64,000 nt of DNA from Agelas oroides (GCA_949130485.1 OX422201.1:3260516-3324515), one strand, 5' to 3'; positions 11,113-23,465 are shown, numbered from the stretch's first letter. The notes: generated by a model not told the origin, from the sequence alone. Program-made: numbers and translations.

Positions 11113-11129
11113 ATAAAGCAGTACTGCCG

Positions 11130-11654
11130 GACATACCTTGAGCTGTGGACTCTCCATGCTTGTCAGCAGCACTTGACAGAAAGATATGAATCTCTGCACA
11201 CAAACATGAAAGACAGAACATCATGAGAGTCAGCAAGTTGTTAAACAAATGAAACCTTGCTTGTTGCAACAAAACAATGAAGACAACCCAATCAACGTTC
11301 TCTATTCACCATGCTCCAATAAAATTCATGCTAAATTTTCTTCCAAAACTTGTCATACAACCCGGTATGTGTGTTACAGTCGGATTTCAAACCTCAATGT
11401 TTTCCATACCTCATTGTCCTCAACAGGATGATAGACAAACAGCAGTTTCTGACCAATTATGAACAGATCGGTCCCTAAAGAAAGAACATTCACAAACAAA
11501 CTGCATATTTAGAAACATACAAATGCAAAAGCCTGAGGTCTAATAAACAATCAGAAACGTTACCAATCTAATGTCATTCTTGGACACAGTGGAAGGCTCA
11601 GCCACTGACTAACTACCTCATCAATATTTTAGCTTCATTTCGCATCTATTTGTA
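11130..11654. other. no recognisable feature
   Basis: AT-rich sequence without a supported gene or repeat boundary. Confidence 0.35.
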
Positions 11655-13392
11655 GTAATCTGACGAAGGACCAGAGGACAGCGCTGAAGGAGCTCAGGGG
11701 ACTGGCGGATGAAGTGATTCTACCAGCGGACAAGGGGAACGCGACCGTGATGATGAGGAGATGCGACTATGACGGGAAGATGGAGGAGATGCTGGGGACG
11801 GGCACCTATGGGAAGCTGAGGGGTGACCCTACAGCAACCCAGGAGAACAGGCTGAGTCGTAAACTTCAGGGGTTAGAGAGGAATGGGGAGATCACCAGTG
11901 CCTTGTACAATAAATTGAGACTCACAGGAAGCCAACCCCCTAGGATTTATGGCCTGCCCAAGATCCACAAGCCTGATGTCCCACTCAGACCCATTGTTTC
12001 CTGCATAGGATCACCAACTTACCAACTATCCAAGCACATCACATCCCCCTAGCAGGACATACAAGTTCCCATGTCAAGAACTCTAGGCACTTTACAGAGA
12101 TGATGGGAAGTGTGCATGTGGAAAGTGATGAGATTCTAGTGAGCTTTGATGTCTCCTCCCTCTTCACCAATGTTCCCGTAGATGAGGCAATCTCCGTCAT
12201 CCGCGAGAGGCTTAGGGAAGACTAGACACTTGGAGACAGGACCATTCTCTCCCCAGAACGGGTTGCAGAGCTACTGGAGATGTGCCTGAAGTCCACCTAC
12301 TTCAGCTATGGAGGAAACTTCTATGAGCAGAAGGAAGGTGCGGCGATGGGCTCCCTGGTCTCTGCTGTGGTGGCCAACCTCTACATGGAGTTCTTCGAGG
12401 AGCTGGCACTGGAGACGGCACCGACCAGACCCAGGCTGTGGAAGAGGTATGTTGATGACACTTTCTGCATCCTCAGAAAGGGCTCAACCGAAGAACTCCT
12501 TCACCATCTCAACAGGGTCAGGCCGACCATCAAGTTCACTGTGGAGCAGGAAGACGGGACACTCCCATTCCTCGACACACTACTCAGGAGGAGAGAGGAT
12601 GGCAGCCTGGATGTCTCTGTCTACAGGAAGCCCACGCAGATGGATCGGTATCTTCACTTCGAGTCCCATCATCCGACCAACGTGAAGAGAGGTGTGGTGA
12701 GATGTCTCCACGACAGGGCCAGAGAGATCATCAGCACGCAGGACAACCTTCAGAAGGAAGTTGACCACCTTGCTAGAGTCCTCAAGCAGAACGGTTACCC
12801 TGCAAACTTTATCCGCAATGCTTCTGCCCCACCCACACAGGAAACAGCAGACACGAGCAACCGTGATGAGGAACAGGAGGAGGAGATGGGACCACTGGTG
12901 GTGATACCCTATGTGGCTGGGATGAGTGAGGACGTTAGGCGTGTTTGCAGGAAGTTCAACATCAGAGTAGTCTTTAAGTCCGGGCGGACTCTCCGCTCAA
13001 TATTGACCAAGGTCAAGGACACATTACCTCAATCCAATGTGGTATATCGTATCCCCTGCAGCTGCGGCCAGGTCTACATCAGGGAGACCAAACGGAGAAT
13101 GGAGATGAGACTGAAGGAACACTGAGATGCCTGCGAGAGGGGGATGATGGAGAAGTCAGCTGTAGTGGAGCATGCGTGGGAGAATCACCATTCGATCCAC
13201 TGGGAGGAGACCACAGTGCTGGACCGTGGCAGAGGACAGGAGCTGTTGGTGAAGGAGGCCCTGCACATCCAGATGACACCGTCAGAGGAGCGCTTCAACC
13301 GAGATGGTTGCTGGACCACTGTGATGAGGAGGCAGGGAGGGAGGAGCAATCCTCACCGACCTTTGACCTCCAATGACGTGTATCCTCAGTAG
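11655..13392 (+). pseudogene. Penelope-like reverse transcriptase-GIY-YIG, second element
   Basis: A decayed but long Penelope-like frame. An N-terminal RT part (11714-12049) carries ADKGNA and IYGLPKIHKP, typical of this family. Frame breaks lie near 12049 and 12222 (a TAG after RERLRED). The RT core follows, with LVSFDVSSLFTNVP, GAAMGS and the catalytic YVDD (about 12450), then LPFLD and YRKP. The GIY-YIG region begins at about 13040 (VVYRIPCSCG). Its second signature reads VYIRET where VYIGET is expected, so a conserved glycine is lost. A stop at 13123-13125 interrupts the domain just after RLKEH; the frame resumes as DACERG. It ends at a stop near 13392. The element is dead and 5'-truncated. 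It differs from the 7.3-9.3 kb element enough to be another lineage. Confidence 0.9.
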
Positions 13393-13434
13393 TGCATGGC
13401 TATAAATAGCAACGTTTGTTTGCACTTCTTTCAC

Positions 13435-13480
13435 TTTCGCCCTGATGACGACTGGAGCATTCAGTCGAAACGTCGGCAAG
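13435..13480 (+). ncRNA. hammerhead-ribozyme-like motif of the second Penelope-like element
   Basis: CTGATGA at 13442-13448, a 5-bp stem (GACTG / CAGTC), then GAAAC at 13467-13471 and GTC. A short stem I is possible (GCC before the core, GGC after). It has the same one-base insertion between CTGATGA and stem II as the first element, despite a different stem II sequence. Confidence 0.6.
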
Positions 13481-13877
13481 TTATTTTCCAAACTCAAGTT
13501 GGTAACAGATAACCTTCTCTTCATTTAATTATTAAGTGTTGGTTTACCAAAAATTCATGCATTTCTTTGAGGGAATGAATTGGCCATTAAGCGTGTAGAG
13601 AGTTTTGTGGTGTGCGTAGCTGGCAAAATGGTACACAATGTAGGGATGGTGTGAGTGTATTGTGGCGACATTTCTATCTTGTTTGGTTGGTTTTTGAGGA
13701 CTCTATCCCTACATGCACTTCTTTTCGTTCAGAAAACTTTGTGACTTGTTCCTGTTTGTTTGTTTCTTTGTTTGTTTGCTTTTTTCGAGGCTGACTGCAC
13801 CCCAAGTGGAAAGAAAACAGTGACTTGAATGCAGGTGGCTTGAATGCAGGTGGACAAATTAGCTTGTCCTGCCATTA

Positions 13878-15155
13878 CCGTAGTGTCCCGCAAATACGCC
13901 CCCCCTCGCGCATAAGCCTCCCCCTGCATTTTTAGCGCAAAGTCTTGTAGAGGTATTTTTATCCCGCGCATAACCCCCCTCCCCCTCCCACCATATATGG
14001 CTGTTAGCAAAATTTACTGACAACTATGTATAAATAGCAACGTGATCAGCATGTGTACCTACAAAACCAGTTCGGACAGGTTGAAATAGGTAGCTATTTG
14101 TCATCGAAAATAGCTATCAGTTTGTCTATATGCTTTGTTTTGCCAGTGAAGATGTACACGCAGGGAACAACCAAGCCTTTGCCTTCTACTTCTGACAATC
14201 TTCTGTGTCCGGTGATTTTGCAAATCATACTGCTGTGTCGTTTCTTGAGGAAGTACCAGCAGGTTCTTGCCAACTCTCGTGGAACATGGCCAACGATAAC
14301 ATCCTTCCAGATAGCAACTGCAAAGTCGTCAAATGCGTTGTCTTCTTCTATCTGGACACGAAGTTCTTCGCCTATGACTGGAGTCCATAGTGATCCATAG
14401 ACATGATGTCCCCGAACAGTGCTTTCAATCCTAAATGATGTATCATTGGTTGTTTGAGGTCTCTTGCGTTCCTCAGCCGTTTATCTACTCGTGAGTGAGA
14501 GGATCAGTTTGAAGCTCACAACGAGGTCGGGTATGGTTGGAGAGGTGCTACAAAGTATAAAGACAGCTGACTTAGTCATTTTTAATCATTTGCTATCTTC
14601 GCAGAGATGCCTACTCCTCGTCGAAACTCCTACACAGTCAGGCTCAAGGTCTCCGTGGTGGAATGGCAGCACAAGAACGAAGTCAGCATCCACAGAACTG
14701 CGAAACATTTCTTGATCGCTTGCAAGCGTGTTCACGAGTGGTGTCAAAAGTACAGTCTGCTAAAAGAACAGACCTGTGGAGCACTTGGAAAGCGTCGCCG
14801 CCTTTGCTGTGGCAAACCCCTCTCGGTCGAGCTTGATCAAAAGGTATTTGAGTTTCTGGAGGAGGAGAGAAGTGAAGGCAGACCTATATCGAATCAGCTG
14901 CTGAAAACGAAAGCAATCCAAATTGCTTTCAGTGAAGCTCTGACAGTGATCCTGAGTGACAGTACTGTACAATATGTACTCAATGTGTTGTTATTGAAAC
15001 AATGAGGTCATGCTTTACTCAATTATGTGGGCGGGGCACCGGAAGGGAGGGTGTAATCGCAAGAGAAAATGTCGCATCCCGCGTATAAGCCCCCCCTGCG
15101 CTTTTTACTAAGGCTAAGGTTGCAAAAGGGGGGGCGTAATTGCAGGACACTACGG
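13878..15155. mobile_element. pogo-like deletion derivative with TA target duplication
   Basis: The ends read CCGTAGTGTCCCGCAAATAC and, inverted at the right, CCGTAGTGTCCTGCAATTAC. Each is flanked by TA (13876-13877 and 15156-15157), the duplication of the Tc1/mariner/pogo superfamily. GC-rich repeats (GCGCATAAGCCTCCCCC type) continue inside both ends. The element retains only the DNA-binding part of a transposase (14607-15005), so it is non-autonomous. Confidence 0.9.
14607..15005 (+). pseudogene. N-terminal DNA-binding region of a pogo/CENP-B-type transposase
   Basis: A 132-residue frame begins MPTPRRNSYTVRLKVSVVEW and carries the two helix-turn-helix units of pogo/CENP-B-type proteins: the SIHRTAKHFLIACKRVHEWC segment, then GALGKRRRLCCGKPLSVE and FLEEERSEGRPISNQLL. 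The DDE catalytic domain is missing and the frame ends at a TGA shortly before the right terminal repeat. In this superfamily the N-terminal part binds the element ends. The remnant could still be translated, but I see no sign of host use. It lies wholly within the 13878-15155 element. Confidence 0.85.
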
Positions 15156-15689
15156 TAATAAGTCATTAAGCTATCACATAGTGTGGCAAATCAGCTAAGC
15201 AAAGACAATGGCTATGCATAGACATTGCCACTAAGCAAGCCTTAAGAGGCACACATATACATACATACATGTAGTGTGAAAGTTAATCTATAAGGGAATA
15301 GGGGATCAAACTTTGCCGCACAATCCAGCTTCTAACAATAAGCATAGCCATTGCATGTAGAGTGAAGCAAAGCTTAATGGCTTGCTATGGCATGTACACG
15401 CAGGCCCGTTTAGTGTTGACCGGCTTAGGCAGAAGATAGAGACACTATTATTGTGTATCTAGATCTGAATTGTGTAGGAGCTAAAACACCACACAAAGCC
15501 TTTTGAGAGATGTCAGTGGGTGTTGTAAAGAAGTGCCGTTGCCTTCAAAAGCGGTGGGGTGTGCTGTAGTGCAGCAAGCCAGTAGCTATTAAAGTGCGCA
15601 CTTCACTGAAATGTCAAAGTGACTTGTAGCTCAGTGTGGCTGTGCTGTATCGGTAGTCTGCTACCAGAAAGTTGTTAACAATGTACCTA

Positions 15690-16115
15690 CCTTGGCCTTT
15701 ATACAAGGTTCCAGAACTGCAAGTTGGGGGGTAAAGTTTGTACGGTCACTGAAGTGTCAACATTTTTGGTCATAACTTGGGTTAGCAGTGGTTAACAGTG
15801 GTTAACCCCCCCCCCCCGCATATTCTAATCTTTAGCAAATGGAAGTACCTTCATGTTAAGATACGTAGCTAGTTTGGCCACTGTAAAATCCTGTGTCACC
15901 ATAGGTCCCATTTCACGATGGCAAATATTTGGCCTCCGTGGATTATCTCTCAGACTTAGCGCTTCAACCGAAGATACTTCAATGACAACTGTATCCAGCT
16001 GCAGTGTCAAACTTCATAGTCCTTTCGGGCTTGGAAAGAAAGGTTAAAACATTGGACATATATGTGCACTTTTGTGGCTTTTCATTACTTCTTTTTTTCC
16101 ACTTGGGGTGTAAGG
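15690..16115 (+). repeat. dispersed repeat, copy 1 (partner 46430-46840)
   Basis: Runs in the same orientation as 46430-46840. Shared landmarks are GGTTAGCAGTGGTT, CACCATAGGTCCCATTTC, GATGGCAAAT, GTGTCAAACTTCA and CCACTTGGGGTGTAA. It contains a poly-C run at 15807-15818 absent from the partner. No coding function recognised. Confidence 0.8.
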
Positions 16116-16309
16116 AATGGTAAGAGAGAAGAAAGGTGGGAGGGAAAGCTGAGGGGAGGCCAAGGGGAAGATACATGGTCTGTAAAAGGGTGAAAGTATA
16201 GAATATTGTTCTTCACAAAAAAAAAGGCATTGTAAATTCAAATGCTTTCAAGTGAAAATTGGAAATCCAACCATCAAACTTCTCCACAAAAGTAGAAACT
16301 GCTGCCCTT

Positions 16310-17012
16310 GCAAACTACATGTGCTCAGTTGTGTGGGAGTCCTCACATACATTTTCATTTATAGCATCCCTAGCAATACATACCTTATAATACTTCTCCT
16401 GGAAGCATGCACATATCCCCTCTCTATGTTTTGTGTTATACCACCTGAGCTTGGCTGCTGCAGTCTTAACGTACTTTGTATCAGCTTCTGCCTTCTTTTT
16501 ACCACAGTAGGCTGTCTAAACGCATGCTCAGTTGAGCTTCCAAGGGCATACTTCCTATGAATAATATTATAATCTAACAAAATGGTGTATAGCAGCAAGC
16601 ATACTGAGGTGACGTTACCTGAGAATCACCAACTAGTTCGAGTTCTTTGAGAACAATAAGCAGTGAGTGCAATACTCAGCAATTTATGTTGTTTTTTCAT
16701 ATTTGAATCGTTGCAATAGCGTCAGCCATTATCGTGCTATGCTGGTGGAAGAAGAAAGAAAGAACATCAGAAGAGATAGACTACTTGCACATTTTAGCGG
16801 CTTGCTGGTCTGGTACTTTAGCGATGCTTTCCAGCAAAGTTAATGGTTCTGTTGCTCATGAAAGTACTCGGTAATGACTGATAAGGCTCATAGAGGTGTT
16901 GGACAAATCTAACGCAGACATTTCAAGTGTGTCATTTGTATATGCACTTTTAATGTGGCCGCCATATTCTATTTTGGGCCATCCCTACATTTGGCGTACT
17001 ACCATACGCCAT
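16310..17012 (-). repeat. dispersed repeat, copy B (inverted partner of 859-2230)
   Basis: Inverted counterpart of 859-2230. This copy lacks the 601-bp TAGCCTCG insertion: the sequence reads continuously across the equivalent site (ATGCTTCCAGGAGAAGTATT on the minus strand), so it serves as the empty site. It ends near the palindromic GGCGTACTACCATACGCC (16997-17014). Confidence 0.65.
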
Positions 17013-19183
17013 GGTTTAGAAAATAGCAAACTTGAACGTATAGCTAGTATAATTTACAGCATATTAAATCTGCGTAGTGTATGGCACTACTGCAAATAGA
17101 AATACTGACCAAACAAAACAGTAGTAGACGAAGCAAGCTACGTAGAAGTAGACAAAGCAGGAGAAGACAAACTAGTTATAAATCACTGAGATACTTCATA
17201 CAAGGTGCAACTACAAGTCACTCTTGTCTAGCTTCTTTGAACAGGAAGTTGAAAACTTGGAAGTTTATAAAGAAGTGTTTCTATACATGTCCATACACTA
17301 TCTGTAAATTCTCTATTCATGTATGCATAACGCCATATATACTGAGTACACACCCACATGCAAGAAAAACCTGCTAGCTGCTAACCCAATTCACACAAAT
17401 TTCAGCATACTGCTAGCAACAAACGCTGCAAACGACGTTACAAACTGGTGCATACAAAACCAGATTGTTAAATTTCTCAAGCTGCCTTCTGAAGTTGTGA
17501 AACAGTCTCATATGCAGTTACATGTGCACCATTTTTGCTCAAAGTATACTGTAAAATGTTCAAAATCTGGCAGTGGGATGGTCTTCATACAAGGATAATG
17601 CACATTGTCAAATGAGCATAGTCGATACTGCAAGCCTGCATGGGTGGTGTCCAGGCAACAATGACTGGGTAACTCCACCAACTGCAACTGCAAAAGACAT
17701 TCAAAACCCACTATGTATTTTGCCTTGTTTTCTCTGGAATCTAACCACAATCATCTTCCTTACTGGTGAGACCTGACCCAAACTATTGATTGTTTCCGTT
17801 TCACGATAGCTGAAACTCCTCCGCATTGTCAATGTTCACTGGGTCAAAGTATGTAGCCAGGGGAGGACACACTTGGTCAGATTAAACCACTAAGATGGAA
17901 ACCGGTGAAAGTCTCAAAGTCCCCATGGGTGAGACTGTTCGCAAATTCAAAACTTATCAGGAGGAAACCGTTCACAGATTCAAAGCATGAGGGGACATGC
18001 TAATAAATCGATGGCGTAGATTAACACTGCCTGAGGGAAAGGGTGCATTAAGTGGTTTAAAGCCTGAATAACAGGACTCTACTTGACTTAGGCCATACTT
18101 CCCTACAGGCTTTGGTTTAATTAGTGTCTTACGCATGCAGAGATGCTATTATAATAAAACAAAGATTGTATAGCTGTAGGTGTTGCTTGTAATGGTGTAG
18201 TGGCCGAGTTTCAACTGTGCAGCAGGCCACTGGCTTGGTTTTAACCACACAGTCCCATAGGGATGACTTCAAGTTGGAAAACACTCTTGTCCTCAGTTCC
18301 ACAAGCGTTTAAGCCCTTGTGTAAGGGCCCTATCCTATATATACCTAGTATCTCAAATCTCATAAAGTTCACCGTTACTCACCTGTTCGAGGTGTCTTCT
18401 GTGCACAACTAAGGAAACGATCAACCTCCCCCCTGCATAAATCATACACACAATACACCACCTGAAACATGCCACATACTGGAAATAATAATCCCCAGCT
18501 ACGTATATTTAAAGTCAGCAGCACTTATGTTCTTACCGTACGTATTCTTCTCCAAGCAGGTGGGTAAATGATAAAAATTCTAAAAAGAATGTACATAGAT
18601 AAATATTTTCTTGCCTTAGCTGCTTGAAGACTTTCTGTTTTCCTGTCACATTTCGCACCCATTTCTACAACAAAAAAGAGGGCTCCATTTATTCATACAG
18701 CTACATAATAATAAGGGATATCTTCCATTTTCCGTTACGCAGTCTACACTATGTCAAAAGTAGTTCTGAAACAATAAAGACCTGACTGTGTACCCACTAA
18801 ATAAACCAACCAATGCAGGCCTGTAGCCATCCTGGGAAGAATCTGGGGTACAAAAGTTGAACCTCTGCCAGCTTTGCACTATACTAAACCACCAAAATGA
18901 ATGTTTTGATGCACTACACAACATTTAAATGTGAATGACTTGCAGCTAAAACTCCATGGTTGATATGTCATCTCTTTCCCGTGGACAAATATGCACAAGG
19001 CTCTACTAATATGTTTAGCCTTCATATGAAATAACAAAACCTGGGGGTATGAAGTACACAGCTGAATGTTTCACCAGCAGTCATAAAACATTCAATCTGC
19101 TGTCATAGACATGAGGCAAGAAATGCTGCCAGTGGCGGATCACCGATGGAAAATAGTGTGTAAACCCCAGTATAAAGCAGGGG
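17013..19183. other. no recognisable feature
   Basis: More than 2 kb without a supported gene. Short open frames show no family motifs. A weak internal repetition (GGAAACCG, CAAATTCAAA) occurs at about 17895-17985. Confidence 0.35.
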
Positions 19184-19811
19184 ACGCTGTAAAACGCGGA
19201 ATACGGGATAACGGAATAGCAGAATAACGGAATAACTTTGCTTGAGCGGAAATGAAGATTGCCGACATTGCACGTGGAACTGCCAATCCAGTGAGGTAGC
19301 TCTGCTACCGCTCTTTGTATCTGAAGTTGCAGAGGAGCTACAAACACTGGGTCTTACGCCTTGTGGGAGACCTCGATGGTTACAGAGCTAAGCCTTGTAT
19401 GAGCTAAGAAGGGCTGCAGGCGGGCTACACTAAAAAGATTTTTGTACGTAGTTTGACTTACTGGCAAAGCGGGGTCTGTTCCCAAGGCTTGAAACTGCCT
19501 CTGTGAGCCTGACTTTATGAATGAAAGTCGTTTTGTCACTCTCAATATTCGTGCACCTAGCATGCATGGGCTGCAAGTGAGTGGAAGAGAGCTTCGCCAC
19601 CGTGGCTGGCCAGACAGCGATCTGAGCGTGGGATACGTGCAGCAGTTTCTCAGGCTGCGCGTTTACTGGCTTTATCCCTCTTGCAATCCTATTGTCCTTC
19701 CCATCAGTGCCTAGTTTTCGTATCAACAACTATGATCCACTTCTACTTGTCCCCTTCTAATACTGGATTATTCCGTTATTCCGGTATTCCGTATTCTGCG
19801 TTTTACAGTGT
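19184..19811. mobile_element. 628-bp inverted-repeat element
   Basis: The left end ACGCTGTAAAACGCGGAATA and the right end (inverted) ACACTGTAAAACGCAGAATA match over about 45 bp, including repeats of ATAACGGAATA. I could not see a target duplication, so the superfamily is open; a hAT-like identity is only a guess from the CTGTAAAAC start. Confidence 0.7.
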
Positions 19812-19841
19812 CTATAACCATATACGTATTCTCCACTCCAC

Positions 19842-20190
19842 CAGGGTTTCATACAGAGGGAGGGGGGCCTGGAATTCCTCCCCCCCCCCCCCCCCCCCCC
19901 CCACTCCCCAGTCACAACTTTTCCTCCCCAGAAATCTTGAAATTGAGTATGATTATTATATTAGCTATTTACATGTTACTGAACACAAGTATGTGTCATC
20001 AAGATGTTTGGAAATTTTGTCCCAGATTGCGTCAGAAGCAATCTGAGAGGATGTAAATTCAAAAATTTCCTGGTGGGGCATGTCCCCAGACCCCCCTAGT
20101 AGGTATGCAAGCATTTCACACGCTACTATCATCCTGCTACCATCCTCTCTTCCCCCCCCCCCCCAACTCAAAATCCTGAATGAAACCCTG
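19842..20190. mobile_element. 349-bp inverted-repeat element with 5-bp direct repeat
   Basis: The ends are CAGGGTTTCATACAG and, inverted at the right, CAGGGTTTCATTCAG. TCCAC flanks both sides (19837-19841 and 20191-20195). Long C runs (19879-19902 and 20154-20164) lie inside. It is non-coding. Confidence 0.7.
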
Positions 20191-20199
20191 TCCACCCTT

Positions 20200-22053
20200 G
20201 TTTCTATGGTAATAGGTGGGTAATATTTCCCACATACTGACAGGAAGTTGTAGTCATATATGCAGGAAGTTCTAAAGTGATGTTGTCTATAAGCTACGTA
20301 TCTTTTTTACAGTGTAGCTACATGTAAACTATTTTGCATGTTTAGTAATAACATACCTTGTGTATAGTTTACCAATAACAACAATGACCAATCAGATTGG
20401 AGAATATAACACATAATGCATGGTAGTCTGGAATTTATGGTTTACAATAATCACCCTTGTCCTCACCCTTGGGTGGTAATTGACTGTAAATCCCAGGCTA
20501 CCATACATTATCTACATCATACTAGAGGCAGGCAGACCACTAACAGGCAAGCCATTGCACCACAGGTCCACCAAATGCTACACCTGTTAGGAAGGCAAGC
20601 AGCAATATGTCCAGCCTACTCGGCCATTAAGATCAGGGCTGATACTCACCCTCAGCTCCCCACTGTCAAGCCTGTTCCCACTCACATCTTCAGTGGGGCA
20701 ATTACAATGTGAACACACTCCTTCTAGTTCCTAATCTCAGAAATAATCATGACAAATAGAGTTCAGTGAGCTACAGGAGCTACCCTATGCCACTTTAGAG
20801 CCCCAGTGGCCACCTCCTATCTAAGCACACTGAAACACAAATATCTTGATCATACAGCAGTGAGTGGTTTGCATCCATTTTGTAGAGTGTTGACCTAGCC
20901 TGGTTCTCGGCACTGAGTGGAGATTGGCACTTCGAACCCTGCTATTCATGTTGTACCCATGCAAGTGTGGTCAGGCAAGCAGAAGTGCCCAGTATACACT
21001 GCATGCAGTTAATCGCCACAAAATTATCGAGTGAAGATCATACAGTTCAGATACTGTTGAGACTGGGGAACCTGCCTGCTTTGTGGAATACGGGGTTTTC
21101 CACATTTCCTTGTACATAAACATATGTAAACGCATTTGGGACCAAACGAAGTGCCCACAACATCGTAGATGGCTGCTTTTCAGGGGTGTCCGTAAGGTGG
21201 GGTTCCACTATATATAATAAACAACAAACGACAGTAAATAATGCTACAGCTAGCACATTTTTACACTTTTACAGTCCCAGTAGCTAGTATAATACACAGA
21301 AGCAGAAGTGTGGGAAAAATGGGGGAGGCCTGGGAACCTTTATCTCGCGAGTCGCATCAGGTAGATGCAAGGTGGATGTAGTGGAGGAGGAGTTAAAATT
21401 CAAATAAAGTACTCCACAGCTAGACAGGACCACAAACATTCACAAAATCAAGAGTACTCAGCTTGACCAGTAAGAAACTCGCTCTCAAGTTTATTGGGCA
21501 TAACCAGTTGGGCACCATCCCATCCCACATCTACCTCACGTCCACATCGTGTGATAAGTTCCCAAGCCTTCCCTTTTTTTGCTCCTCTTCTGCTTCCATG
21601 TATTTTGTATCTCACACATAGAAGTTCTGAAGACCTATAATTAGAAGACACATAGATAGAATAAGCAACCTGCTTGCACTACAAGGTGGAGGCTTAGCTC
21701 ACACTGTCACTCAAACTTTAGCCTTCCTCCCAGACTCCCTCCTAAAAAACTGGGGGGAGGAGAGACTCAAGTCTGAGTTTACTTGTAAAAAGTCATCACA
21801 GAACTCAACAGCCGTTTCAGAGGAGTGACTTTGGAATGAGGCTACATGCTCAGTGGTTACAACAGATTGGGCATAGGCTCTACTTTAGTCGCATTAGGCT
21901 TTGTTACTTCCTCTGCAGCCTGTCCAACCTCACTTGGGAGGTTCTGTATAGTGGTACACACATAAACTCTAAAACAGAGCACATTTACGAAATAGAGCAG
22001 TTGACCTGCTTGCTGCTGAACTTTGTTTCTTCACATAATGAGGCTCTTAGACA
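20200..22053. other. no recognisable feature
   Basis: No supported gene, tandem repeat or bounded element. Confidence 0.35.
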
Positions 22054-22062
22054 AGCAGAGGT

Positions 22063-22117
22063 TAGCCTCGTCCCCAGGCTCATTTCCTCTACGAGAAAGA
22101 GCCTGGGTACAAGGCTA
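22063..22117. mobile_element. 55-bp minimal TAGCCTCG-family insertion with perfect 9-bp duplication
   Basis: It starts TAGCCTCGTCCCCAGGCTC and ends GAGCCTGGGTACAAGGCTA, with only about 17 bases between. AGCAGAGGT flanks it exactly on both sides (22054-22062 and 22118-22126). It is essentially a single terminal hairpin of the family. Confidence 0.9.
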
Positions 22118-22129
22118 AGCAGAGGTGAC

Positions 22130-23301
22130 TTGAAACAAAACTTGAAATGAGAAATAGCCAAGAGAGTTACAAAAATGGGTGTTATTTAACACACTGGGCT
22201 TCTATACTGTCTTATTAGTTTCACAATCCCCCACATCTCAAGTATGAAATTTCTGTTCACGTCTACATTCTATATTCACATTCATATGCTATAACTCAGA
22301 ATCAGCAGTGGAGTGATTAGAAATTGCAAAGCTGATATAAATCCAGATGTCCATGTCAGACCTCCTGGTACAAACACAATAGATATACGAAGAGTTAGTG
22401 CTACTGTACAGTTCATTATTCAAGATGAGGGTAAAAATCTTATTACTGTTGATGAGGGTAAAAATCTTATTACTGATAAGCTCCGTTATCAGACAGTCAG
22501 TAGACAGTAGTAGTTAGTAGTCAGTTGATAGGCGCATAAATTTATATGCACCAAACAAACCTGAATTTTATGTAGTGCCCTTTTGACCCATAGCGTTTTG
22601 TAACTGTTCACTCACACCATGCTAAGCTATTCCAGCACACTGCAGTCACTGCCATGCATAGGACGCCGTTTTTAAAATTACGTACGCATGTGTACACGTA
22701 GTCACGATCCCAGACAACCAACCACTGCAACCAGTCTGGGAACAAGACTAGCACAAGTGAATTCTGCAAGCACGTGCAGACAGTTTCTTCCTGAAGCAGT
22801 GGATGATGCACTAGTAGCAACACTGCTTGTCACTATGTAGATAGGGCAGTGCTAACTGCTATATTATGTATGCATGGTCCAATGTTGTACTGATTTGAGC
22901 CAGGGACAGATCCAGAGATTGAAGAAGGGGGGGAGGGGGGAGGGGTATACGGATAGAGTGGGGATTGGTGTGGTGCATATAGTGCATGGTGCCAGTACAG
23001 GACAAGAAACTGCTAAACATTACAGCAAACACCCCTTCCCTTCTTGAGGAACACTGTGTAGCCAGGGAGAGGCCTTCAATAACTAATGGACTGGACCAGT
23101 GGAATAGAGTCCTGGAATGACCTTTCACGTATTGGTCTATTTAATGCTCACTAACAACATTCACTTGGCTGTGGAACTGCATCCTGTTTAAAGATAAGAC
23201 TCGATCCATTGTACAGGTGATGCTAGAGAGCATCAAATGATTTTTAGTGCAAAAAAGGTCAGTCCATGCCTATGTTCTTTCCGCTAGTCAGTCAAGTGAT
23301 C
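22130..23301. repeat. non-genic stretch with a 27-bp tandem duplication
   Basis: Starting at 22424 and 22451, the unit GATGAGGGTAAAAATCTTAT followed by TACTGTT is present twice. ATTTATATGCA then CAAACAAACCTGAATTTTA at 22539-22570 recurs at 23472-23502. Nothing else is supported. Confidence 0.6.
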
Positions 23302-23465
23302 ATTGACAGCTCCAGAGAGACTACAATAACTTGAATCTCAGACCCTTCTAATTGGGAAGAAAGGTATGCAGTCCAGGTTGTATTGAGTAACCTTCGCCTT
23401 TCTGCCCAATTAGAAGGGTCTGAGATTCAAGTTAACCGTATTGTAGTCTCTCTGGAGCTGTCAAT
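23302..23465. repeat. 164-bp hairpin (foldback)
   Basis: About 60 bp beginning ATTGACAGCTCCAGAGAGAC is mirrored at the right end (CTCTCTGGAGCTGTCAAT), with both arms containing CTCAGACCCTTCTAATTGGG or its complement. The spacer is about 35 bp. It is probably a small non-autonomous foldback; no clear target duplication. Confidence 0.8.

Noticed and set aside
19879-19902. Long poly-C runs (also at 901, 15807, 20154, 25312 and 51822) as structural signals
   Set aside because: Homopolymer runs are common in such genomes and prone to sequencing error; nothing ties them to function.
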